Of a stretch of DNA of 7,246 bases, positions 1-5,081 are shown in pieces. The notes under the pieces are model-generated. The model did no database searches, had not been told where the DNA came from, and was given only the letters and a program-made list of their open reading frames with translations. Where the stretch lies: positions 1-7,246 of the forward strand of contig JAZDIU010000025.1 in assembly GCA_043804635.1 (NCBI GenBank), in the 5' to 3' direction. How positions within the stretch are numbered: the stretch's first letter is position 1; every line of letters begins with the position of its first letter. The position numbers and the translations under genes are program-made. The DNA is from JAZDIU01 sp043804635. GTDB lineage: Bacteria > Chloroflexota > Dehalococcoidia > Dehalococcoidales > UBA2162.

Positions 1-44
1 ACGAGTCTTGTAATTTCACCGAGTCCCTCGTTGAGAGAGTTCTC

Positions 45-107
<63 letters not shown>

Positions 108-774
108 GGTTATAGTTACCGCCGGCGTTCGTCAGCGCTTCGGATCGGAGCTTGCACCCCTCACCTTAACGTTCTGACACTGGCCAGGCATCAGCCCCTA
201 TACATCACCTTACGGTTTCGCAGGGACCTGTGTTTTTGATAAACAGTCGCTTGAGATCATTTATTGCAGCCCGAGAGCCTTACGGCTACGGGCAGGTCAT
301 ATACCGAAGGTACGACCACTGTTTTGCCGAGTTCCTAAACGAGAGTTGTCTCGATCACCTTAGCGCACTGCGCGCCCATCCACCTGAGTCGGTTTGCGGT
401 ACGGTCACTCTCTAGATAGGGTTCACACCTTGTCTTGCCACCCTCTGGGCTCAAATCGGCTTAGCCTTGCGGTTAGGCCTGCGGCTTGCGCCACGTAAGT
501 AGTCAAAATACGCTCAAGCTTGCTTGATAGGTCAGTGTGAATAGTCTAGAAAGCAGTGCTGGAATATTAACCAGCTGTCCATCGGTTACGCCTCGCGGCC
601 TCGCCTTAGGACCGACTAACCCTGGGACGATTTGCGTTGCCCAGGAAACCTTGGATTTACGGTGTGGAGGGTTTTTACCTCCATTCATGTTACTTATACC
701 AACATTCTCACTTCTTATCGCTCCACCGGACCTCACGATCCGACTTCTACGCAATAAGAACGCTCCTCTACCAC

Positions 775-837
775 CTCCCACACCAATTTCACTTCCAAAC
801 CATAATTATTGGTTCAGGAGAAAAATTGGTGTGGGAG
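775..837 (-). other. Extended helix 45 / candidate intervening sequence in 23S
   Basis: Where E. coli has a ~22-nt hairpin (about 1164-1185, helix 45) this gene has a 63-nt hairpin. It is closed by a perfect 15-bp stem (775-789 with 823-837) with a smaller inner stem (AACCA/TGGTT). Helix 45 is a known site of intervening sequences cut out by RNase III, for example in Salmonella. Whether this one is cleaved or kept as a longer helix cannot be told from sequence. Confidence 0.75.
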
Positions 838-889
838 ATCCGCGAATTCGGTACAAAGCTTAGCCCCGGTACATTTTTGGCGCAAAATA

Positions 890-951
<62 letters not shown>

Positions 952-1350
952 TTGTCCAAGTTACTCCACTACCTTATACACTTAGCTTTGATTTAGGGAC
1001 CTTATTCGGCGGTCAGGGCTGTTTCCCTTTCGACCAGTGAAGCTTAGACCCCACGGTCTGACTCCACATGTATAGCGTACCCAGTATTCGGAGTTTGGTT
1101 GGAAATGGTAGGCTTGCGCCATCCGTCTCCATTCAGTGCTCTACCCCTGGGCGCCACATGCAGGCTAGTCCTAAAACTATTTCGAGGAGAACCAGCTATT
1201 GCCGAGTTCGATTGGAATTTCTCCGCTATCCACAACTCGTCCCCTAGTGTTGCACGGCTAGTGGGTTCGGACCTCCCTCTGACTTTCGTCAGAGTTCATC
1301 CTGGTCATGGATAGGTCACACGGCTTCGGGTGTAATCAGTACGGTCATTA

Positions 1351-1395
1351 GTATCAGATCGCTAACCACGTAATTACGTGGTTAGTTTCTAATAC
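1351..1395 (-). other. Long palindromic hairpin in 23S variable region
   Basis: A 24-nt perfect palindrome (1362-1385) is extended by further pairing of GTAT.AG with CT.ATAC on its flanks, giving a ~45-nt hairpin. It replaces a short hairpin at about E. coli 640-656 and adds about 50 nt. Being a perfect palindrome, the DNA could also form a cruciform or bind a dimeric protein, but its place in a variable rRNA helix explains it well enough. Confidence 0.7.
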
Positions 1396-1505
1396 TTGTT
1401 CGCGCATTTAACGCTCGCTTTCGCTGCACCTTCGCCCTATGCGGGCTTAGATAAACTGTACTGAATTAACTCGTTGGTTCATTCTTCAATAGGCACGCCG
1501 TTACC

Positions 1506-1678
1506 CCCGCATCTCGCTGCGCTAGATGCGTGGAATTTCCAATTTTCAAATATCAATTTCCAATCAAATCCTAATGTATTAATTTTAAATGTTAAATTGG
1601 ACATTTGGTCATTAGGTATTGATTGGTTATTGGGACTTGGTCATTGGATTTTCCGTATCGAACGAAGTGAGATACGGG
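1506..1678 (-). repeat. Palindromic AT-rich insertion in 23S helix 25
   Basis: About 173 nt replace the ~10-nt tip of E. coli helix 25 (around 541-550). The insertion is closed by CCCGCATCTC (1506-1515) pairing with GAGATACGGG (1669-1678), 9 of 10 pairs. Inside are two small hairpins and a long AT-rich imperfect inverted repeat, left arm about 1534-1582 and right arm about 1590-1655. Arms share phrases such as CCAAT and CCTAATG. Helix 25 is a known intervening-sequence site in other bacteria, but the inner palindrome looks like an intergenic repeat, suggesting a mobile or propagating sequence that landed in the rRNA. It may be excised from the mature RNA. Confidence 0.8.
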
Positions 1679-1738
1679 AGCTCCGACTGCTTGTAAGCAT
1701 ATGGTTTCAGATACTATTTCATCCCCCTCACCGGGGTG

Positions 1739-1775
<37 letters not shown>

Positions 1776-1934
1776 ATCACCAAAAGTATTTAGTCTTGGG
1801 ACAATAGTCGTCCCGGATTCCCATAGGATTTCACGAGTCCCATGGTACTTGAGAAGAATTAAGGCAGAACCTAACCCTTTTTCGCCTACCGGACTATCAC
1901 CGTCTATGGTGGCTCGTTCCAGAGCCTTCGGCTA

Positions 1935-2120
1935 AAGGATTAGCGAGTGCCTGTCATGCCTCCTAAACGGAAAGCATGAAAGGAACTCACAGGTATTCTA
2001 CTGAAATTCGCAAGATTTCAAAATTAATTCTCTCACAACACCCAGATCACAGCAGCTTGCGCTTCTCCCTCCCACATGTCACTTGCGTGACATATAAGAT
2101 TTCATGATAAGGATTTAGAC
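1935..2120 (-). other. Expanded variable region of 23S (about E. coli 265-302)
   Basis: Roughly 200 nt occupy the place of about 40 nt in E. coli; Gram-positive 23S is also longer here, so part is ordinary lineage variation. The stretch contains several local hairpins, including a perfect 7-bp stem with a GCAA tetraloop on the rRNA strand (2076-2093) and a GCATG/CATGC-type stem near 1955-1978. The conserved sequence resumes on both sides, GAGCGAACGGGGA on the 5' side and CTGGAACGAGCC on the 3' side. Confidence 0.65.
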
Positions 2121-2153
2121 TCCTCCCCGTTCGCTCGCCACTACTAAGGGAAT

Positions 2154-2248
2154 GAGCCAGTCATCAGATCACAGCCGTCAGCTAAAAACGATTCAGCTAC
2201 ACGCTTAGCGCTTAAAGCTTAATGCTGAGAACTGGTAACTGACATTTG
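2154..2248 (-). repeat. Imperfect palindromic insertion in 23S domain I
   Basis: About 95 nt lie where E. coli has 9 nt (between GGAAAAGAAA, E. coli 214-223, and ATTCCC, 233-238). The insert is an imperfect inverted repeat: the left arm CAGTCATCAGATCACAGC matches the reverse complement of the right arm, CAGTTACCAGTTCTCAGC, at most positions, with AGCTAA/TTAAGCTT further inside. I know of no standard intervening-sequence site at this exact position; the classic domain I site, helix 9, looks normal here. The insert has the same character as the repeat at 6970-7100. Confidence 0.75.
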
Positions 2249-2475
2249 TTTCTTTTCCACCGGCTACTAAGATGTTTCAATTCACCGGGTCTACTTCTCA
2301 CGCCCTATTAATTCAGGCGCGGATGATTGTGGTTGAATCACAATCGGGTTTCCCCATTAGGACATCCCCGGATCAACGGTTGGTTGCCACCTTCCCGAGG
2401 CTTATCGCAGGCTCCTACGTCCTTCTTCGTCTTTTGATGTCGAGGCATCCACCATACGCCCTTGTTATTGCAATC

Positions 2476-2622
2476 ACTAAGACACGGAACTTTCTCCGTT
2501 CTTAGCGTATTTGTAAAGATGCTCATCACTCTTTCTATTGAACTGATAGTTTGTTAAGGTCCTGGTCCTTAAGCTCCAGATGGTCTGACGCTACTATATA
2601 GAGTAGTGTGGCTGATCTGGTT
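2476..2622 (-). promoter_or_regulatory. 23S precursor leader with hairpins and a boxA-like element
   Basis: Directly upstream of the 23S 5' end are three hairpins: 2479-2503 (ACGGA/TCCGT core), 2554-2572 (TTAAGG/CCTTAA), and a 45-nt hairpin at 2576-2620 (CCAGAT/ATCTGG outside, ACGCTACT/AGTAGTGT inside with one G-U pair). On the minus strand GAGCATCTTTACAA (2511-2524) resembles the boxA antitermination motif TGCTCTTTAACA, with a mismatch and an offset. I read this as the precursor leader containing processing stems. There is no 16S or spacer tRNA. Confidence 0.5.
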
Positions 2623-2646
2623 CTTAAGTTTGAATGAACAAGGTGA

Positions 2647-2687
2647 TCCCTCGACTTCGCTCGGGACAATTCGCCTCTGGCGAATTG
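2647..2687. repeat. CTTCG-type hairpin repeat followed by a 9-bp hairpin
   Basis: TCCCTCGACTTCGCTCGGGA (2647-2666) is followed at once by a perfect 9-bp hairpin with a 3-nt loop, CAATTCGCC-TCT-GGCGAATTG (2667-2687). The first unit shares its CTCGACTTCG / CTTCGCTCGGG words with the element at 5124-5168, so it is a dispersed repeat within this window. Similar CTTCGCTCGGG sequences are, in my recollection, common in intergenic DNA of uncultured bacteria. No coding function. Confidence 0.6.
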
Positions 2688-2692
2688 GGTAC

Positions 2693-2713
2693 AAAAAATC
2701 CCGCTAGGCGGGA
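2693..2713 (-). terminator. Rho-independent terminator in the 23S leader region
   Basis: On the minus strand TCCCGC-CTA-GCGGGA is followed by six T. It lies between the minus-strand promoter at 2826-2854 and the 23S 5' end, with no gene between promoter and terminator. Just upstream on the same transcript is a second inverted repeat, CTAAATCG (2740-2747 and 2714-2721 on the plus strand), ending where the terminator stem begins. It could end a ~125-nt RNA or act as an attenuator of rRNA transcription. Confidence 0.7.
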
Positions 2714-2825
2714 CTAAATCGTTAGCTGAAATAATGGGGCGATTTAGCCGCTTTTAATGGTTAATAGTAAGGTTTTTTCCATATTTTTCGCTGTTGGGGA
2801 TAAGATGTTCATTACGGTAGTACTC

Positions 2826-2854
2826 AGTATAACCAAAGGTAGAGGGGGCGTCAA
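2826..2854 (-). promoter_or_regulatory. Candidate sigma-70 promoter facing 23S
   Basis: On the minus strand TTGACG (2854-2849) and TATACT (2831-2826) are separated by exactly 17 bp, each matching 5 of 6 consensus bases. Transcription would start near 2819 and run toward 23S through the terminator at 2693-2713. It is the best minus-strand promoter I could find between 23S and the lipoprotein gene. Confidence 0.55.
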
Positions 2855-2919
2855 GTGGGGAGGCAGATGGTCTAACGACACTTTTCAATATGATTTGATT
2901 CAGTATTATGATATTATTA

Positions 2920-2948
2920 TTGACAATTACACCGTTCCATGCTAAACT
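2920..2948 (+). promoter_or_regulatory. Promoter of the lipoprotein gene
   Basis: TTGACA (2920-2925, perfect -35) is followed after 17 bp by TAAACT (2943-2948, 4 of 6). The predicted start near 2955 leaves a ~70-nt leader before the ATG at 3023. It is divergent from the promoter facing 23S. Confidence 0.65.
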
Positions 2949-3022
2949 AGACGACTATTAATTGAAATAAATAAACACATCGTTTTTTGTAAATGTAAAC
3001 CAATTGCCCAAAGGAGGGTAAC

Positions 3023-3664
3023 ATGTACCATTACCGTATGTTTGCGGTGTTGATGGCGGTGGTGTTCACTGCCGTGCTTTTCGTCGGCTGTACTGACAAG
3101 GAAAAGGAGCAGCTGAAACAGGATAAGTTGGATCTGCAGGCGCAGATCACAAATAATGATTTTATCATTTCCTCGCTGAAGTCTCATGCCGAGAATGACT
3201 TATCCATTTTGAAAAGATGCCAGTCGGATTATGTGGCGACCATTGATTCGCTTAGTGATGCAAGGAAGCAGGTTGAATTATTAAGAAGCGAATACAAACA
3301 GCTGCAGTCGCAGCTGGCCAGCCAGCTGGCCGAGGTCGCGCGCCTGACGCCGTTTGAAAACATGTACGCAGAATGTTCGAAGGAACTGGCGTATACTAAA
3401 AATGAACTGACTGATTCAAAGTTCATGAACATCTCATTGGTAGGTGAGTTAGACGCCAAGGGTTCACTCCTAGATTCTGTCAGAATGTGTTATGACGTAC
3501 AGCGCCATAATGCCAACCGGCCATGGTTGAGCAAAGTTTTCTCCTCTGGTGAATGGGATCTGTCATTTGCCGAGCCGGCGTTCATCGCCACGCCAGTGAT
3601 TACGGCCAATCCGGCCGTCAAGCCAACTCCGGCAGAGAAACCGAAGAAAGGCCGGCGCAGATAA
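3023..3664 (+). CDS. Predicted coiled-coil lipoprotein with a basic proline-rich tail
   Basis: 213 residues, no family recognised. Residues 1-22 form a lipoprotein-type signal peptide: a short basic start (MYHYR), a hydrophobic stretch (FAVLMAVVFTAVLFVG) and Cys23. The lipobox LFVGC is slightly atypical because Phe sits at -3. Residues 25-108 are rich in E, K, Q and L with heptad-like spacing (KEKEQLKQDKLDLQAQI; KQVELLRSEYKQLQSQL), indicating a coiled coil, with a weaker helical segment at 115-160. The C-terminus from about 184 is Pro/Ala-rich and ends in a strongly basic KPKKGRRR, which might touch peptidoglycan, nucleic acid or membrane. A strong ribosome binding site, AAGGAGG at 3011-3017, five bases before the ATG, fixes the start. 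A promoter lies at 2920-2948 and a terminator at 3687-3716, so it is likely a single-gene transcript. Lpp-like or spacer roles are possible but unproven. Confidence 0.85.
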   Translation: MYHYRMFAVLMAVVFTAVLFVGCTDKEKEQLKQDKLDLQAQITNNDFIISSLKSHAENDLSILKRCQSDYVATIDSLSDARKQVELLRSEYKQLQSQLASQLAEVARLTPFENMYAECSKELAYTKNELTDSKFMNISLVGELDAKGSLLDSVRMCYDVQRHNANRPWLSKVFSSGEWDLSFAEPAFIATPVITANPAVKPTPAEKPKKGRRR

Positions 3665-3686
3665 ATCGCCGATTCCTTCAAAACCC

Positions 3687-3716
3687 ACAGGGTGCCCCTC
3701 GGCACTCTGTTTTTTT
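3687..3716 (+). terminator. Rho-independent terminator of the lipoprotein gene
   Basis: ACAGGGTGCC and GGCACTCTGT form a 10-bp stem (one G-U pair) with a CCTC loop, followed by a run of seven T. The T run overlaps the stop codon of the convergent NUDIX gene (3715-3717). On the minus strand the hairpin is followed only by GGGTTTT, so it would be a weaker terminator in that direction. Confidence 0.88.
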
Positions 3717-4143
3717 ATCTTGGCCGGAAGCCGGTATCTACGAACATCTGCAGCGGATGAAAGAGCGGCTTCGGCATATTATTCCAGTCGCACCAGCGCC
3801 AGGCACTGAACCGTTCGGGTTCTGTCACAGCCGGTTCGCCGGAATCCCAATCGGCGATCAGGAGTACGACCAGGAAGTGTTTTTCATTGGCATAATGCAT
3901 GGCGTTGACGTATGGCCCCCGACGGAGATTTTTTATAGTTATGCCGCATTCTTCTTTCGTTTCTCGCACCGCGCAATCCTCGAGTTCTTCATTATATTCC
4001 AGACTGCCGCCCGGCAATCCCCAGGTACCGTCTTCATGTTTGCCTTTACGCAAGCCTAAAAGCACCTGATTATTTTTCAGTACAACGACTCCGACGCCAA
4101 CCTTTGGCTGCGGCGGATTGTTAGGCGAAGTTGTTTGTGCCAT
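3715..4143 (-). CDS. NUDIX hydrolase, NUDT15/MTH-like
   Basis: 142 residues, normal size for a single-domain NUDIX enzyme. The Nudix box is clear at residues 46-68: G46, then E52, R60-E61, E64-E65 and G67, fitting GX5EX7REUXEEXGU with Thr62 at the usual aliphatic U position. The metal-binding glutamates are all present. GTWGLPGG before the box and the late pattern EPERFSAWRWCDWNNMPKPL, ending DTGFRP, resemble the NUDT15/MTH2 group, which hydrolyses nucleoside triphosphates such as oxidised dGTP to monophosphates. Substrate remains inferred. Residues 1-14 (polar, Pro-rich) precede the first strand VGVGVVVL and may be disordered. The start overlaps the end of the upstream hypothetical gene by 23 bp, so the two are probably translated from one mRNA. 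No good Shine-Dalgarno is visible before the ATG, which fits translational coupling. Confidence 0.93.
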   Translation of the reverse strand: MAQTTSPNNPPQPKVGVGVVVLKNNQVLLGLRKGKHEDGTWGLPGGSLEYNEELEDCAVRETKEECGITIKNLRRGPYVNAMHYANEKHFLVVLLIADWDSGEPAVTEPERFSAWRWCDWNNMPKPLFHPLQMFVDTGFRPR

Positions 4144-4492
4144 GGTTTTGGTCGATGAGATGGTGCGCTATTTTCATTTCTTCCGGCGTATTAATGTAGA
4201 TGATTTTGAACGTGCCGGAAGTGGTTTTATTCAGGTAATCAAGGTGAGTTTCAATAATATGTACGAGTCCCCAGTAAATCCATTTTCCATCCCGGTTTTC
4301 CACGAGGAAGTTGCGCACTGGCGGTTGGTGGTACTGGCGGATCCCGGGTTTGTTATGGAAATTAAAAACTGCATCTTTAAACGCGTCAGTCTGGTATGGC
4401 TGATCCAGGTGCTTCTCCAGATTGAGTTCTTTTGGGAAACCCTGCTCAGCGGTGAGCTGGAGGGTATCGTTGAGTTCGATGATACTGCCCAT
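4121..4492 (-). CDS. Small conserved-looking hypothetical protein, co-transcribed with NUDIX hydrolase
   Basis: 123 residues starting MGSIIELNDTLQL. The frame stays open 17 codons further upstream to an ATG at 4543, but those codons read through the 3' end of the outer tRNA (MEVQILSSAP is the typical translation of a tRNA-Leu end), so I start at 4492, only 22 nt after the tRNA CCA. There is no clear Shine-Dalgarno (the leader is A-rich). The protein is soluble, with no signal or membrane segment. Visible blocks are ELNDTLQLTAEQGFP near the N-terminus, PPVRNFLVENRDGKWIYWGL in the middle, and TTSGTFKIIYINTPEEMKIA followed by HHLID near the end; the mix looks like a compact alpha/beta domain. 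I have a vague recollection of similar proteins in Parcubacteria but know no named family. The last 23 bp overlap the NUDIX start, suggesting functional linkage. Confidence 0.75.
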   Translation of the reverse strand: MGSIIELNDTLQLTAEQGFPKELNLEKHLDQPYQTDAFKDAVFNFHNKPGIRQYHQPPVRNFLVENRDGKWIYWGLVHIIETHLDYLNKTTSGTFKIIYINTPEEMKIAHHLIDQNHGTNNFA

Positions 4493-4586
4493 TTTTTTAC
4501 TTTTAGTTGATTTTGGTGCCGAGGAGAGGATTTGAACCTCCAACCTCTTGCGAGGACCAGCTCCTAAGGCTGGCGCGCCCCGTAGA

Positions 4587-4762
4587 TGCCCCCGACTGGA
4601 CTCGAATCAGTAAGGCTTGCGCCATCCCGTATATCTCATGCCGCCGGTCGGAGTCGAACCGACAATCCTTTCGGAACATGGTCCTAAGCCATGCGCGTAT
4701 TCCAGTTCCGCCACGGCGGCATGAGTTGTACGGGACGTGTCTACCAATTGCACCACGGGGGC
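4587..4762 (-). tRNA. Middle leucine-type tRNA, interrupted in the anticodon loop
   Basis: Acceptor GCCCCCG (4762-4756) pairs perfectly with CGGGGGC (4594-4588), discriminator A at 4587, no encoded CCA. D arm GTG...CAC with CAATTGGTAGA, and a long variable arm GGC-GCAA-GCC, mark it as a type II, leucine-like tRNA. The anticodon stem TCCCG/CGGGA is split: TCCCGTA (5' side) pairs with TACGGGA (3' side) and the inner tRNA sits between them. The T arm has A at 4607 where G53 is almost invariant, giving an A-C mismatch with C61 in ACTGA/CCAGT. No spliced anticodon loop with U33 can be drawn; a cut at the usual 37/38 position would give anticodon CAA but A33. It is either unusual or decaying. Identity as leucine is inferred from arm structure only. 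Confidence 0.65.
4639..4720 (-). tRNA. Inner tRNA-Leu(UAG), intact
   Basis: A complete 82-nt type II cloverleaf: acceptor GCCGCCG (4720-4714) with CGGCGGC (4646-4640), D arm GCG...CGC with GAACTGGAATA, anticodon arm CATGG-CTTAGGA-CCATG (anticodon UAG), variable arm TCC-GAAA-GGA, T arm GTCGG-TTCGACT-CCGAC, discriminator A at 4639. CCA is not encoded. The acceptor stem is prolonged by CTCAT/ATGAG, making a 12-bp perfect helix with no loop at the expected RNase P and 3' cleavage points. This helix rises from the split anticodon loop of the middle tRNA. It is the one tRNA in the nest that could be released whole by ordinary end processing. Confidence 0.92.
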
Positions 4763-4808
4763 ATTATACAGGGCGCGTATACCAATTCCGCCACCTCGGC
4801 ACGGAAAT

Positions 4809-5039
4809 TTATTTGAAATGTTGAAGAGTATATTTTAACATTGCTTGCAATGTATACTTTCCCTTGCTACTCTTGAAATATATTTCTCGTTTCCCGGCAT
4901 CAAGTTTGTTATTAAATACTTCATAAAAAATCAATTTCACGGGCAGTCTATTCTTTGTAAAGGGACTTTTGCCCTTTTTATGTTCCATTAACCTTCTATT
5001 AAGGTTTGAAGAAATCCCACAGTAGAGTTGATGATTAGC
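4809..5039 (-). pseudogene. GIY-YIG nuclease remnant, 5' end missing
   Basis: Reading minus-strand codons down to the TAA at 4811-4809 gives an unmistakable GIY-YIG-type sequence: QLYCGISSNLNRRLMEHKKG, then SPFTKNRLPVKLIFYEVF, then KREIYFKSSKGKYTLQAM and a short tail. YCG is the second half of the GIY-YIG motif, followed by the conserved Arg (NRR), His (EH) and a later Glu (KRE). The first strand carrying GIY (usually YxVYIL) is absent. The frame continues upstream as unrelated sequence (HVGRGLPVKRANH) to a TAG near 5106 without any ATG, and the only in-frame Met comes after the YCG. The 5' end therefore seems to have been replaced by foreign sequence. It could still be translated from an unusual start, but I judge it broken. 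Intact relatives act as DNA endonucleases of roughly 80-100 residues. Confidence 0.75.
4827..4856 (-). promoter_or_regulatory. Candidate promoter for the tRNA nest
   Basis: On the minus strand TATACA (4856-4851, 4 of 6) and TATACT (4832-4827, 5 of 6) are 18 bp apart. The start would be near 4820, about 20 nt before the outer tRNA. The spacer contains an inverted repeat, ACATTGC-TT-GCAATGT (4838-4853 on the plus strand), that could be an operator or coincidence. The promoter lies inside the 3' end of the GIY-YIG remnant. Confidence 0.45.
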
Positions 5040-5081
5040 ACGTTTGACGGGCAGGCCGCGTCCGACATGCCTGATGGCAGT

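Larger units (their letters stand above)
4574..4773 (-). other. 200-bp tRNA-carrying insertion with 6-bp direct repeats
   Basis: The insertion in the outer tRNA is flanked by CGCGCC on each side (4777-4772 and 4577-4572), exactly 200 bp apart, like a target-site duplication. Its ends are also complementary: CGCGCCCTGTA at the 5' side pairs with TACGGGGCGCG at the 3' side over 11 bp with one G-U pair. A 2x1 internal loop and an AT/AT extension of the acceptor stem then lead into the middle tRNA. It encodes no protein, so any mobility would depend on other machinery. Confidence 0.65.
4514..4800 (-). tRNA. Outer tRNA-Leu(UAG), interrupted by a 200-bp insertion
   Basis: The two ends make a canonical type II tRNA-Leu once the middle is removed. 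Acceptor GCCGAGG (4800-4794) pairs with CCTCGGC (4524-4518); discriminator A and an encoded CCA end at 4514. The D arm GCG...CGC with AATTGGTATA is in the 5' piece (4800-4774). The 3' piece (4573-4514) holds anticodon arm CCAGC-CTTAGGA-GCTGG (anticodon UAG), variable arm CCTC-GCAA-GAGG and T arm GGAGG-TTCAAAT-CCTCT. The break falls between positions 26 and 27, at the hinge between D and anticodon arms. The joined exons give 84 nt plus CCA, normal for leucine. The 200-nt interruption (4773-4574) contains a second tRNA, which contains a third. No group I intron core is visible. Production of a usable tRNA would need excision, or function as two pieces held by base pairing. Confidence 0.8.

Noticed and set aside
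2476..2620. 16S-23S spacer with a 16S 3' end
   Set aside because: No 16S signature sequences such as the anti-Shine-Dalgarno end or conserved 3' helices are found on the minus strand up to 7246.
3553..4510. Plus-strand open frames opposite the NUDIX and hypothetical genes
   Set aside because: They are antisense to clearly coding minus-strand genes, and one runs across the lipoprotein gene end and its terminator.
4493..4543. Longer start (ATG at 4543) for the small hypothetical gene
   Set aside because: The extra residues MEVQILSSAP translate the tRNA-Leu T arm and acceptor end, so the start inside the tRNA is an artefact.
4587..4773. Group I intron in tRNA-Leu
   Set aside because: Group I introns in bacterial tRNA-Leu(UAA) sit after U34 and have a recognisable core of about 200 nt or more; the space here is filled by tRNA cloverleaves.
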